NCBI GenBank assembly: GCA_050949705.1
Contig: JBMNGG010000002.1
Span: 1-43,301, forward strand
Direction: 5' to 3'
Length of the DNA stretch: 43,301 nucleotides
Origin: JBMNGG01 sp050949705
GTDB lineage: Bacteria > Bacillota > Thermosediminibacteria > Thermosediminibacterales > Tepidanaerobacteraceae
Part shown: in pieces, positions 1 to 7,761 of the stretch
How positions within the stretch are numbered: the stretch's first letter is position 1
How the letters are laid out: every line of letters begins with the position of its first letter
Notes under the pieces: generated by a model
What the model was told of the DNA's origin: nothing
Seen by the model: the letters and a program-made list of their open reading frames with translations, nothing else
Databases searched by the model: none
Position numbers and translations under genes: made by a program

Positions 1-42
1 GATTTCATATTTTATACATTCTTATATGCTTTTTTACACAAC

Positions 43-78
43 AAAAAACCGCCAAAGGGAATGAACCCCCTGACGGTT
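43..78 (-). terminator. Intrinsic terminator after rpsI
   Basis: Read on the minus strand, AACCGTCA pairs with TGGCGGTT (8 bp, one G-U pair). A GGG/CCC pair can extend the stem inward, and a run of six T follows. It lies about 60 bases after the rpsI stop and is the only strong terminator seen downstream of the whole ribosomal block, so it probably ends that transcript. Nothing else is seen between base 1 and the rpsI stop at 140. Confidence 0.8.
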
Positions 79-139
79 GGCGCTTGCGATAAGCAAACTT
101 TGTAATTGTAAACAAACTCGTGTGTAATGAAACACACAA

Positions 140-529
140 TTATCTCTTTGAAAATTGTGGAGCGCGTCTGGCTTTTTTGAGACCGTATTTCTTTCTTTCT
201 TTCATACGGGGATCTCTAGTTAAAAAGCCCTCTTTTTTTAGAACTGGTCTAAATTCATCATCAATCTTTAATAGAGCACGTGAAATACCGTGGCGAATAG
301 CTCCTGCCTGACCTGTTGAGCCGCCGCCTTTAACACTTGCAATTACATCAAATTTGTCAATTGTATTGGTCTTCTCTAAGGGACGCTTTACATCAGCTTT
401 TAAAGTTTCTAAGCCGAAGTAGTCATCTAAAGGTCTTTTGTTAACAACTATTTTACCACTTCCGGGCATTATCCAAACTTTTGCAACGGAGGTTTTTCTC
501 CTTCCAGTAGCGAGCACTGCCTGTTTCAT
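140..529 (-). CDS. rpsI: 30S ribosomal protein S9
   Basis: uS9 binds the head of the 30S subunit, and its C-terminal tail reaches the P-site tRNA. The protein is 129 aa, close to the usual length of about 130. It opens with the family start MKQAVLATGRRK and closes with the conserved basic KKARRAPQFSKR, whose last Arg contacts tRNA. The start is ATG. It lies 17 bases after rplM, the standard rplM-rpsI pair, and is the last gene before the terminator at 43-78. Nothing is unusual. Confidence 0.98.
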   Translation of the reverse strand: MKQAVLATGRRKTSVAKVWIMPGSGKIVVNKRPLDDYFGLETLKADVKRPLEKTNTIDKFDVIASVKGGGSTGQAGAIRHGISRALLKIDDEFRPVLKKEGFLTRDPRMKERKKYGLKKARRAPQFSKR

Positions 530-546
530 ATCCTTCCTCCTTTCTC

Positions 547-981
547 CTATATATCAAAAGATAGCGGCTGAGGTTGCTGAGCCTCATGGGGATGTGATTC
601 TCCCTTATATATTTTAAGCTTTTTAATCATCTTACGGCCCAAAGCATTATGTGGAAGCATACCCCAAATGGCTTTGTAAACAACTTTTTCCGGGCTTTTT
701 TCCATGAAACTGCGGAAGTTTTGGGCTTTTATACCTCCAGGATATCCGGTATGTTTATAGTACATTTTTTTATCCATTTTGTTTCCTGTTAGAATAGCTT
801 TATCTGCATTTACAATAACAACATAATCCCCTGTATCTACATGGGGTGTATATATTGGCTTATGTTTGCCTCTCAATATTATGGCTACCTTTGAGGCTAA
901 CCGCCCTAATGGTTTATTGCTAGCATCAATTACATACCAATCTCTCTTAACTTCCTCTTTTTTTGCCATAAATGTGCTCAA
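547..981 (-). CDS. rplM: 50S ribosomal protein L13
   Basis: uL13 is an early-assembly 23S rRNA binding protein of the large subunit. The 144 aa product shows the family blocks GRLASKVAIILRGKHKP, YTPHVDTGDYVVIVNA and MLPHNALGR. The start is TTG at 981, because AGGAGG lies 8 bases upstream. The first in-frame ATG (969) is about 20 bases from that site, too far for good initiation. The TTG form also matches the N-terminal length of the Bacillus protein. A consensus-like promoter lies just upstream (1011-1039), so rplM-rpsI can probably be transcribed independently of truA. Confidence 0.97.
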   Translation of the reverse strand: MSTFMAKKEEVKRDWYVIDASNKPLGRLASKVAIILRGKHKPIYTPHVDTGDYVVIVNADKAILTGNKMDKKMYYKHTGYPGGIKAQNFRSFMEKSPEKVVYKAIWGMLPHNALGRKMIKKLKIYKGESHPHEAQQPQPLSFDI

Positions 982-1010
982 TCCTATTCCCTCCTTTTAA
1001 CCATAGAGTA

Positions 1011-1039
1011 ATTTTATTATAGGCTATTTTAAGTGTCAA
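1011..1039 (-). promoter_or_regulatory. Predicted sigma-A promoter for rplM-rpsI
   Basis: On the minus strand TTGACA (1034-1039) is followed after 17 bases by TAAAAT (1011-1016), a perfect -35 and a 5/6 -10. A second TTGACA lies at 1043-1048, and a TATAAT in the same gap is at poor spacing from both. The site lies between the truA stop and the rplM ribosome binding site. Confidence 0.65.
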
Positions 1040-1044
1040 GCATG

Positions 1045-1776
1045 TCAATAAAATACTTTTTTAAGGCATAAACCCTGAGGTGGAAGAGTCTTTCCAGCTC
1101 GAGTCCGGTCTTTGCATTTTAATATAAAATCCACTTCTTCAACTTTAATTGTATTAAGACCAACTTCAAGTAAAGTTCCAGCTATTATTCTAACCATCTT
1201 GTATAAAAAACCATTTGATTTTATCTCAATTTTTATTATATCTCCGTTTTTTTTAATGTCTAGGCTATCGATGCAACGAATTGTAGTTTTTACAGAGCTG
1301 CCAGATGCCTTAAATGCGGAAAAATCATGAGTGCCTATTAGGATATTCGCAGCTCTTTGCATTTTCTCAACATCAAGGGGTCTTGAGAAAAAATAGCTGT
1401 AATTACGTAGCAACGGTGATGAGAATGGAGCATTATAAATTGTATATGTGTAAATTTTTGCTTTGGCACAAAACCTTGCATGAAAGTCTTCTGATACTTT
1501 TTCAGCATGTTTAACAACAATATCTTCAGGCAATTTGCTGTTTATAGCATATGGCAGTTTATCTAAAGGAATTCGTGTATTAGTTTTAAAATTTGCTACT
1601 TGACTTAAAGCATGGACTCCTGCGTCTGTTCTACCAGAACCAATAATATGTGCTTTCTCACCAGTAATAGAATATATAGCATTTTCTAACGTTTCCTGAA
1701 TAGAAGGATGATTTTTTTGTCTTTGCCAACCGTTATACGCTGTTCCATCGTATTCAATGATTAATTTTACATTCAT
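1045..1776 (-). CDS. truA: tRNA pseudouridine(38-40) synthase TruA
   Basis: TruA isomerises uridine to pseudouridine at positions 38-40 of the tRNA anticodon stem. The start is ATG at 1776 (MNVKLIIEYDGTAYNGWQRQ), preceded by AGGTG, giving the usual length of about 243 aa. An in-frame extension to 1911 runs inside ecfT and lacks family similarity. The catalytic Asp is seen in GSGRTDAGVHAL, and the C-terminal half carries FSAFKASGS and the FLYKMVRIIAGTLLEVG block. It follows ecfT by 8 bases, the usual ecfA1-ecfA2-ecfT-truA order in Firmicutes, so co-transcription is likely. Confidence 0.97.
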   Translation of the reverse strand: MNVKLIIEYDGTAYNGWQRQKNHPSIQETLENAIYSITGEKAHIIGSGRTDAGVHALSQVANFKTNTRIPLDKLPYAINSKLPEDIVVKHAEKVSEDFHARFCAKAKIYTYTIYNAPFSSPLLRNYSYFFSRPLDVEKMQRAANILIGTHDFSAFKASGSSVKTTIRCIDSLDIKKNGDIIKIEIKSNGFLYKMVRIIAGTLLEVGLNTIKVEEVDFILKCKDRTRAGKTLPPQGLCLKKVFY

Positions 1777-1784
1777 AAAAACAC

Positions 1785-2582
1785 CTACCAAATAAATCGA
1801 CTTATAACAGCGCCAACAGCAAATGCTATAAACACTACATATGTTACCATATCTATTATTGTAATTTTTAGTTCCTTCATGCGGGTTCTGTTTTCTCCCC
1901 CTCGATAACATCTTGCTTCCATGGCCATTGCCAAATCATCCGCTCTTCGAAATGCACTTATAAATAACGGTACTAATAATGGAACTAAGTTTTTAGCTCG
2001 ATTAATCAGGTTTCCGCTTTCGAAGTCTGCACCCCGTGCCATCTGAGCCTTCATTATCTTGTCGGTTTCCTCCAGTAAAGTTGGAATAAACCTCAATGCT
2101 ATTGTCATCATCATGGCTAATTCATGAGCCGGAACCCCAATTTTTTTAAAGGGCGAAAGCAATCTTTCAATACCATCTGTCAGAGAAATCGGCGATGTAG
2201 TAAGAGTTAAAAGCGATGTCCCTGTAATTAACAAAATAAGACGTATAGCCATAAAGGCACCTTGAGATAAACCCTCATAGGTTATATCCAAAGGGCCTAG
2301 TGTATAAATAACCCGGCCTTTTATCATAAAAGAGTTTAACAAGAATGTTAACGTAATAATAAATACAAGGGGCTTTAAGCCCTTTAATATATAGCGTATT
2401 GGTATACCTGACAATAAAATTGCAAGCAAAATAAAACTTACAGGAAAAATGTATCCATAAAAATTATTAAGGACAAATAGGACTACCATGTAGGCAAAAG
2501 TTATTATAATTTTTGTCCTAGGGTCTAAACGATGGACTACAGAATTTCCCGGTATATACTGACCTATAGTTATTTCACGCAA
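1785..2582 (-). CDS. ecfT: ECF transporter transmembrane protein EcfT
   Basis: EcfT is the membrane scaffold of group II energy-coupling factor transporters. It couples the two ATPases to interchangeable vitamin or metal binding S components. The 265 aa protein has several hydrophobic segments and a large cytoplasmic part with the coupling-helix motifs MARGAD and MEARCYRGG (the second normally Ala-Arg-Gly, here Ala-Arg-Cys). The start is TTG at 2582 behind AAGGGGGAAGGG. It overlaps ecfA2 by 8 bases, suggesting translational coupling. No S component is encoded nearby, so the module is presumably shared by S proteins encoded elsewhere. Confidence 0.95.
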   Translation of the reverse strand: MREITIGQYIPGNSVVHRLDPRTKIIITFAYMVVLFVLNNFYGYIFPVSFILLAILLSGIPIRYILKGLKPLVFIITLTFLLNSFMIKGRVIYTLGPLDITYEGLSQGAFMAIRLILLITGTSLLTLTTSPISLTDGIERLLSPFKKIGVPAHELAMMMTIALRFIPTLLEETDKIMKAQMARGADFESGNLINRAKNLVPLLVPLFISAFRRADDLAMAMEARCYRGGENRTRMKELKITIIDMVTYVVFIAFAVGAVISRFIW

Positions 2583-3438
2583 GACCCTTCCCCCTTATGG
2601 CACTCATTATCTCAGCCCTTGCTTCGTCCACAGTTAATATGTCCTTTGATACATTTTTACCTCTTTCTTTTAGTTTTATCATTAATTCTGTTATTTGAGG
2701 TATACCTAAACCTTTTTCAACAAGTCCTTTATAGTCCTGGAAAATCTCCCTGGGTGTACCTTTAGAAACAATTTCACCCTTATACATTACTGCAAGTTTA
2801 TCCACGAGTTTTGCAACATCTTCCATGCTATGTGAAACTAGTATTACCGTCAAGTTTTGTTTTTTCTTTAGCTCAACAATCTCTTCTAGTATTTCATCTC
2901 GACCACGAGGGTCCAAACCCGCAGTTGGTTCATCAAGTATAAGAATTTTCGGTTTCATAGCTAATACTCCAGCTATGGCAACTCTACGCATTTGGCCTCC
3001 ACTTAATTCAAAAGGCGATTTGTCCTTTACTTCTTCATAGGAAATACCCACTAATTCCATGGCTTCTTTGACTCTTTTTGTGATTTCATCCTGAGAAAGA
3101 CCCATATTCTTAGGGCCAAAAGCTACATCTTGTTCTACAGTTTCTTCAAATAATTGATGTTCAGGATATTGAAATACCAAACCCACTTTTTGCCTGATAG
3201 CTTTAAGACCTGAGCGTTTAGCGCCTAAGCTTTCACCATCAATAAGAATCTCGCCTGAGGTTGGTTTTAATAGGCCGTTTAAGTGCTGAATAAGTGTTGA
3301 TTTCCCAGAACCGGTATGACCTATGAGACCCCAAAATTCTCCGCTTTCAACAGTCCAGTTTATATTCTTTATTGCTGTAGATTCAAAGGGTGTACCTTGC
3401 ATATATACATGAGTAAGATTTTTTATATCAATTGACAT
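2575..3438 (-). CDS. ecfA2: ECF transporter ATP-binding protein EcfA2
   Basis: This is the second ATPase of the ECF transporter; it dimerises with EcfA1 and powers vitamin uptake through EcfT. The 287 aa protein has Walker A GHTGSGKST near residue 42, the Q-loop VGLVFQYPEHQLFE, the signature ELSGGQMRRVA, Walker B ILILDEPTAGLDP and the switch His in LVSHSMEDV. The start is ATG at 3438. It overlaps ecfA1 by 16 bases upstream and ecfT by 8 bases downstream. Assignment as A2 rather than A1 rests on gene order and on the FQYPEHQLFE Q-loop typical of that paralogue. Confidence 0.94.
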   Translation of the reverse strand: MSIDIKNLTHVYMQGTPFESTAIKNINWTVESGEFWGLIGHTGSGKSTLIQHLNGLLKPTSGEILIDGESLGAKRSGLKAIRQKVGLVFQYPEHQLFEETVEQDVAFGPKNMGLSQDEITKRVKEAMELVGISYEEVKDKSPFELSGGQMRRVAIAGVLAMKPKILILDEPTAGLDPRGRDEILEEIVELKKKQNLTVILVSHSMEDVAKLVDKLAVMYKGEIVSKGTPREIFQDYKGLVEKGLGIPQITELMIKLKERGKNVSKDILTVDEARAEIMSAIRGKGLA

Positions 3439-4259
3439 AGGTGATCCACCATTTCTTTTACAGTTAATATATCACTTCTCACAGGTACCTTATCGGTTCT
3501 GAGCAAGTAGGCCAATTCAGTGACTTGAGGGACATCAAGGCCTATTTCTTTTAACCTTGTAACCTGGCTGAAGATTTCAGTAGGCTTTCCCTCCATCACT
3601 ACCTGGCCTTTTTCCATAACAACAACTCTATCGGCACGAACGGCTTCCTCCATAAAGTGGGTAATTAAAACAACGGTTTTTCCTTCTTCTTTGTTTAGTT
3701 TATTAACTGTATCTATTACTTCTTTCCTACCTACTGGATCTAGCATTGCGGTAGGCTCATCTAGGATAATGCAATCAGGTTTCATTGCTAATATACCCGC
3801 TATAGCAACACGTTGCTTTTGACCACCAGATAAAAGATGTGGAGCCTTTTTAGCAAAATCAGTAAGCTCGACAACTTTAAGTGCTTCCTTTATTCTCTGC
3901 CTTATTTGTTCTGGAGGAATTCCTAAGTTTTCAGGACCAAAAGCTACATCCTCCTCAACAATAGTAGCAACTATCTGATTGTCAGGGTTTTGAAACACCA
4001 TTCCAGCCTTTTGTCGAATATCCCAGATATGTTCTTTATTCTTCGTATTGAGTCCATCAACTAATATATCACCTTTTGTTGGTGAAAAGAGACCATTAAA
4101 CAGCTTTGCCAATGTAGATTTTCCAGATCCGTTAGGACCTATAATCGCTACAAATTCGCCTGGTTTTATTTTTAAATTTATATTTTTCAGTGCCAGGTTG
4201 CTACCCCCGGCATACTGATAATGAACATCAATTGCTACAATCTCGGCGGCTATTCTCAC
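3423..4259 (-). CDS. ecfA1: ECF transporter ATP-binding protein EcfA1
   Basis: This is the first ATPase of the shared ECF module. The 278 aa protein has Walker A GPNGSGKST near residue 41, the Q-loop MVFQNPDNQIVA, the signature LLSGGQKQRVA, Walker B CIILDEPTAMLDP and the switch His in LITHFMEEA. The FQNPDNQ loop is typical of EcfA1. The best start is GTG at 4259 behind AAAGGGGG, though the spacing is short (2-3 bases), so the exact N-terminus is less certain than for its neighbours. It follows rplQ by 29 bases, the standard place for this module in Firmicutes. Confidence 0.94.
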   Translation of the reverse strand: MRIAAEIVAIDVHYQYAGGSNLALKNINLKIKPGEFVAIIGPNGSGKSTLAKLFNGLFSPTKGDILVDGLNTKNKEHIWDIRQKAGMVFQNPDNQIVATIVEEDVAFGPENLGIPPEQIRQRIKEALKVVELTDFAKKAPHLLSGGQKQRVAIAGILAMKPDCIILDEPTAMLDPVGRKEVIDTVNKLNKEEGKTVVLITHFMEEAVRADRVVVMEKGQVVMEGKPTEIFSQVTRLKEIGLDVPQVTELAYLLRTDKVPVRSDILTVKEMVDHLCQLI

Positions 4260-4288
4260 CGCCCCCTTTACATAAATGATACTAAAGG

Positions 4289-4621
4289 TTATACAAGCTC
4301 CAAGACCGCTTTTTGTGCAGCATCTCCACGCCGTGGACCTGTTTTTGTGATGCGGACATATCCACCGCTTCTATCCTCATATTTAGGAGCTATTTTTTCA
4401 AATAAGTTTTTTACAGTTGTTTCATCAAGAATCTCGGCCAAGACTAACCTTCTGGCAGCCAAATCATTCTTCTTAGCCAGTGTAATCATCTTTTCAGCTA
4501 TCCGAAGAACTTCTTTAGCTCTAGTTTCTGTAGTCTCTATTTTCCCATATTTTAGTAAGTCTGTAGTTAAGTTCCTAAGCATCATTTTACGATGCCCACT
4601 TGGCCTGCCCAGTTTCCTCAT
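4289..4621 (-). CDS. rplQ: 50S ribosomal protein L17
   Basis: bL17 lies near the exit-tunnel side of the large subunit. The 110 aa product shows the family opening RKLGRPSGHRKMMLRNL and the middle ETTETRAKE segment. The start is ATG at 4621 with GGAGG 7 bases upstream. Many homologues begin two residues earlier (MGYRKLGR...), so this N-terminus is slightly short. It follows rpoA by 15 bases, the usual end of the alpha operon. Confidence 0.97.
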   Translation of the reverse strand: MRKLGRPSGHRKMMLRNLTTDLLKYGKIETTETRAKEVLRIAEKMITLAKKNDLAARRLVLAEILDETTVKNLFEKIAPKYEDRSGGYVRITKTGPRRGDAAQKAVLELV

Positions 4622-4636
4622 TTTGTCGCCTCCTTA

Positions 4637-5584
4637 CTACTCCTCCGGTTGTTTTAATGATAGATTAAAGGTGTGAAGCTTACTTGTGACTTCTTCCAAG
4701 GATTTTTTACCTAAATTCCTCACCTTCATCATGTCTTCCTCTGTCTTCTGAGTTAATTCATAAATAGTATTGATACCAGCCCTCTTTAAGCAGTTATAGG
4801 AGCGAACTGATAAATCAAGTTCTTCAATAGGCATTTCCAGTATTTTCTGTTGGTCATCTTTTTCCTTTTCTACAGGCATTTCTTCAGTTTCTACTTTATC
4901 AGTTAACCCTACAAATAAGCTAAAATGTTCAATTAGTATTTTCGCAGCAGCACTAATGGCATTATCGGGCTTAATAGCACCATTAGTCCAGATTTCCATT
5001 ATAAGTCGGTCATAGTCAGTTCTTTGTCCTACCCTGGTGTGTTCAACATCAAAGTTGACTTTATGCACCGGGGTAAAAACAGAATCGATAGCGATAACAC
5101 CAATGGGTTGATTTGGTTTTTTGTTTCTGTCGGCTGTTACATATCCTTTGCCTTTTTCTAATGTAAGTTCTGCAAATAACTTTGCATCTTTTTCTAGAGT
5201 GGCTATGTGAAGATCTGGATTTAGTATTTCCACATCAGCATCTGTTATAATGTCTGATGCACATACCTCTCCTTCACCCTGTGCTTCAATCCTGAGTAAT
5301 TTTGGCTCATCACTGTGCATCAGCACCGATAATTCTTTGATATTCATGATTATTTCTGTAGTATCCTCTACAACGCCTGGAATAGTAGAAAACTCATGCT
5401 GTGTGCCTTCAATTTTTATCGAAGTTACAGCTGCTCCAGGTAAAGATGATAACAGGACTCTGCGCATAGAGTTCCCTAAGGTTGTTCCATAACCTCTCTC
5501 TAGCGGCTCTAATACAATCTTCCCATAGGTATTGTCCTCAGTTGATTCTATCAATTCAATCCTAGGCTTTTCAATTTCTATCAT
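4637..5584 (-). CDS. rpoA: DNA-directed RNA polymerase subunit alpha
   Basis: The alpha dimer nucleates RNA polymerase assembly and contacts UP elements and activators. The 315 aa protein has the N-terminal dimerisation domain (roughly 1-225, with PLERGYGTTLGNSMRRVLLSS), an acidic linker around 230-245, and a C-terminal domain (about 250-310) with LDLSVRSYNCLKRAGI and RNLGKKSLEEV, the helix-hairpin-helix surface that binds DNA. The start is ATG at 5584. It lies between rpsD and rplQ, the Clostridia arrangement of the alpha operon. Confidence 0.98.
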   Translation of the reverse strand: MIEIEKPRIELIESTEDNTYGKIVLEPLERGYGTTLGNSMRRVLLSSLPGAAVTSIKIEGTQHEFSTIPGVVEDTTEIIMNIKELSVLMHSDEPKLLRIEAQGEGEVCASDIITDADVEILNPDLHIATLEKDAKLFAELTLEKGKGYVTADRNKKPNQPIGVIAIDSVFTPVHKVNFDVEHTRVGQRTDYDRLIMEIWTNGAIKPDNAISAAAKILIEHFSLFVGLTDKVETEEMPVEKEKDDQQKILEMPIEELDLSVRSYNCLKRAGINTIYELTQKTEEDMMKVRNLGKKSLEEVTSKLHTFNLSLKQPEE

Positions 5585-5636
5585 GTATTACATTACCCTC
5601 CCTTAAATTATATGAATTCTGACGAGGGTTATAAAA

Positions 5637-6263
5637 TTACTTCGAGTAAAGCTCGACAATTAGATGCTCCTGTATTGGAACGTCCATATCTTCCCGCTTT
5701 GGCATGTAAATAACTTCACCAGTAAGAGTTTCATAATTTACAGATAGCCATTCAGGCACAACTTTTGATGCCCCTGCTTCGGAAATTTCCTTAAAAAATC
5801 CAAGGCTTCTGCTTTTCTCTCTGATTGCTACTATATCTTTTTCTTTGACTTGAAATGATGGTATAGTAACCCTCTTGCCGTTAACTTCAACATGGCCATA
5901 CCGGACTAATTGTCTGGCTTGTGGTCTTGATGATGCAAATCCCATCCGGAAAACAACGTTATCTAACCTTGTTTCCAATAACCTAAGCAGGTTTTCACCG
6001 GTTACGCCTTTTTGACCAACTGCCTTATGATAATAATTCCTGAATTGCTTTTCAAGAACACCATATATTCTTCTTGCTTTTTGTTTTTCCCTTAGCTGTA
6101 GCCCATATTCTGAAAGCTTACGGCGCATCTGACCATGCTGACCAGGGGCATACCCTCGCCTATCTATAGCGCATTTGGGAGTATAGCAGCGATCACCTTT
6201 TAGATAGAGTTTCATGCCTTCTCTTCTGCATAGTCTGCAAACCGCATCCTTATATCTCGCCAT
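5637..6263 (-). CDS. rpsD: 30S ribosomal protein S4 (zinc-binding form)
   Basis: uS4 is a primary 16S rRNA binder that starts 30S assembly; in several bacteria it represses the alpha operon. The 208 aa protein has an N-terminal Cys4 cluster (C9, C12, C26, C31), as in the Thermus zinc-binding S4, followed by YAPGQHGQ and the S4 RNA-binding domain at about 95-160 (ETRLDNVVFRMGFASSR, ARQLVRYGHVEVNGKRV). The start is ATG at 6263 behind AGGAGG. It sits between rpsK and rpoA, as in Clostridia. In Bacillus rpsD is elsewhere. Confidence 0.98.
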   Translation of the reverse strand: MARYKDAVCRLCRREGMKLYLKGDRCYTPKCAIDRRGYAPGQHGQMRRKLSEYGLQLREKQKARRIYGVLEKQFRNYYHKAVGQKGVTGENLLRLLETRLDNVVFRMGFASSRPQARQLVRYGHVEVNGKRVTIPSFQVKEKDIVAIREKSRSLGFFKEISEAGASKVVPEWLSVNYETLTGEVIYMPKREDMDVPIQEHLIVELYSK

Positions 6264-6285
6264 CTTGTTTTACACCTCCTATATA

Positions 6286-6669
6286 TTAAACCCTTCTTCT
6301 TTTCGGTGGTCTGCAACCATTGTGTGGTATCGGAGTTAAGTCTTTAATCATGTTAACTTCAAGACCTGCAGCCTGCAGTGACCTAATAGCTGCCTCTCTG
6401 CCACTACCAGGGCCTTTTACAAAAACCTCCACAGACCTCATACCGTATTCCATGGCTTGTTTTGCCGCAGATTCTGCTGCCATTTGAGCTGCAAAAGGTG
6501 TACCCTTACGGGAGCCTTTGAAACCCACTGACCCTGCACTGGACCATGTTACTGGTCTGCCGGCTTCATCAGTTATTGTTACTATTGTATTATTAAAAGT
6601 TGAATGTATATGAGCTGATCCTTTTTCGATACGCTTTTTATCTTTACGCCTTCTCACAGGTTTTGCCAT
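6286..6669 (-). CDS. rpsK: 30S ribosomal protein S11
   Basis: uS11 is part of the 30S platform near the mRNA exit. The 127 aa product has the expected basic N-terminus, then AHIHSTFNNTIVTITD, GFKGSRKGTPFAAQMAAE and the C-terminal PIPHNGCRPPKRRRV. The start is ATG at 6669. It lies 20 bases after rpsM and 22 before rpsD, inside the alpha operon. Confidence 0.98.
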   Translation of the reverse strand: MAKPVRRRKDKKRIEKGSAHIHSTFNNTIVTITDEAGRPVTWSSAGSVGFKGSRKGTPFAAQMAAESAAKQAMEYGMRSVEVFVKGPGSGREAAIRSLQAAGLEVNMIKDLTPIPHNGCRPPKRRRV

Positions 6670-6689
6670 AGTTTGTCACCTCCCGGATG

Positions 6690-7055
6690 TTATTTACGTT
6701 TCCCACCTACTGTTTTTGTAGGACCTTTTCGCGTTCTTGCATTTGTTTTAGTCTTTTGGCCTCTTACCGGTAGTCCCCGGCGATGGCGCAAACCTCTATA
6801 ACTGCCAATTTCCGTTAGCCGTTTTATATTAAGGGCTACTTCCCTGCGAAGATCTCCTTCAACCTTGTGTTTGTTTATAAGTTCCCTAAGCTTTGTAATT
6901 TCTTTCTCAGTTAAATCCTTAACCCGTGTGTCAGGATTTACTTCGGCTTCTTTAATAATTTGCCTGGACTTGGTATCACCAATTCCATAAATATATGTTA
7001 ATGCTACTTCAACGCGCTTTTCCCTTGGCAAATCAACACCGGCGATTCTTGCCAC
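6690..7055 (-). CDS. rpsM: 30S ribosomal protein S13
   Basis: uS13 in the 30S head contacts P-site tRNA and the B1 bridges to the 50S. The 121 aa protein shows MARIAGVDLPREKRVEVALTYIYGIG, here split as ARIAGVDLPREKR and TYIYGIG, then RGLRHRRGLPVRGQKTKTNA and a Lys/Arg-rich tail. The start is GTG at 7055 with AGGAGG 8 bases upstream. It follows rpmJ, the standard order. Confidence 0.98.
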   Translation of the reverse strand: MARIAGVDLPREKRVEVALTYIYGIGDTKSRQIIKEAEVNPDTRVKDLTEKEITKLRELINKHKVEGDLRREVALNIKRLTEIGSYRGLRHRRGLPVRGQKTKTNARTRKGPTKTVGGKRK

Positions 7056-7074
7056 TTAATACACCTCCTTAAGT

Positions 7075-7188
7075 TTAACCTTGCTTTTGCTTATGTTTTG
7101 GATTTTCACAAATAATCATTACTCTACCCTTACGTTTGATTATCTTGCATTTTTCACAAATCTTTTTTACCGAGGGTCTTACCTTCAT
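7075..7188 (-). CDS. rpmJ: 50S ribosomal protein L36 (zinc ribbon form)
   Basis: bL36 is the smallest large-subunit protein and stabilises 23S rRNA folding. The 37 aa reading frame has ATG at 7188 and TAA at 7075. It begins MKVRPSVKKIC and ends PKHKQKQG. The zinc ligands C11, C14, C27 and H32 are all present, so this is the Cys3His form found when zinc is sufficient. It sits between infA and rpsM, as in nearly all Firmicutes. Confidence 0.95.
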   Translation of the reverse strand: MKVRPSVKKICEKCKIIKRKGRVMIICENPKHKQKQG

Positions 7189-7212
7189 AGGACTTCCTCC
7201 TTTTGCCGTTTT

Positions 7213-7431
7213 CTACTTGAAGCGGTATTTGATGCGGCCTCGGGTAAGATCATAGGGAGATAACTCCACGGTAACTCTGTCCCCAGGTAATATTCTTATA
7301 TAATTCATGCGAATCTTACCGGAAACATGAGCTAATATAGTATGACCGTTTTTTAATTCTACCCGAAACATTGCGTTTGGAAGGGGTTCTAAAACGGTTC
7401 CTTCAACTTCAATAACATCTTCCTTAGACAA
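7213..7431 (-). CDS. infA: Translation initiation factor IF-1
   Basis: IF-1 occupies the A site during initiation and assists IF-2 and IF-3. The TTG start at 7431 has GAGGAGG 11 bases upstream and gives exactly 72 aa, the family length, starting SKEDVIEVEGTV after the initiator. The frame can be read back to 7485, but that extension overlaps the preceding gene and has no family match. The single OB fold is visible from VEGTVLEPLPNAMFRVEL through the RIRPGD-like IRILPGDRVTVELSPYDL to RGRIKYR. A non-ATG start on this initiation factor is notable. Confidence 0.97.
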   Translation of the reverse strand: MSKEDVIEVEGTVLEPLPNAMFRVELKNGHTILAHVSGKIRMNYIRILPGDRVTVELSPYDLTRGRIKYRFK

Positions 7432-7447
7432 GGTCGCACACGCCTCC

Positions 7448-7747
7448 TCATTTTCGGTTAGATGCTTTACCTTCAAGGTTCGCATCTACCAATTCTTCCA
7501 GAGCTTTTTTAATCTCCTCATTGTAAACCTTTTGTTTATTATTTAGTTTATCCACTATTAAGTCTACCTTTAAGTTAAATACCTTTAAATGTTTTACTTT
7601 TTTCTTTTTGGGATTTTCCACTTTTCTTAAATCCCCATCCGCAATATAAACATAGTTTTCATCGATAACATCTATTACAACCATGAACCGCCCCTTGTCA
7701 CGACCTACAATGGATTTAACCAGTTGTCCTAACATAAGTTGCGGCAT
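7448..7747 (-). CDS. KOW-domain RNA-binding protein (L14e/L27e-like)
   Basis: This small 99 aa protein is found between map and infA in many Firmicutes; the Bacillus counterpart at this position is YbzG. An N-terminal KOW segment (GQLVKSIVGRDKGRFMVVID, about residues 7-26) resembles archaeal and eukaryotic L14e/L27e. A lysine-rich stretch (KKKKVKHLK) and a charged helical C-terminus follow. The start is ATG at 7747. Its conserved place in the spc/alpha region suggests a ribosome or rRNA related role, but I know of no established function. The following infA begins 17 bases after its stop. Confidence 0.85.
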   Translation of the reverse strand: MPQLMLGQLVKSIVGRDKGRFMVVIDVIDENYVYIADGDLRKVENPKKKKVKHLKVFNLKVDLIVDKLNNKQKVYNEEIKKALEELVDANLEGKASNRK

Positions 7748-7761
7748 AATAAAACACCTAC

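Noticed and set aside
1776..1911. N-terminal extension of truA into ecfT
   Set aside because: The added 45 residues are Cys and Tyr rich without family similarity, while ATG 1776 has a ribosome binding site and gives the standard TruA start.
4221..4676. 151-codon plus-strand open frame opposite rplQ
   Set aside because: It covers a complete rplQ and the ends of ecfA1 and rpoA on the other strand, and has no own start signals.
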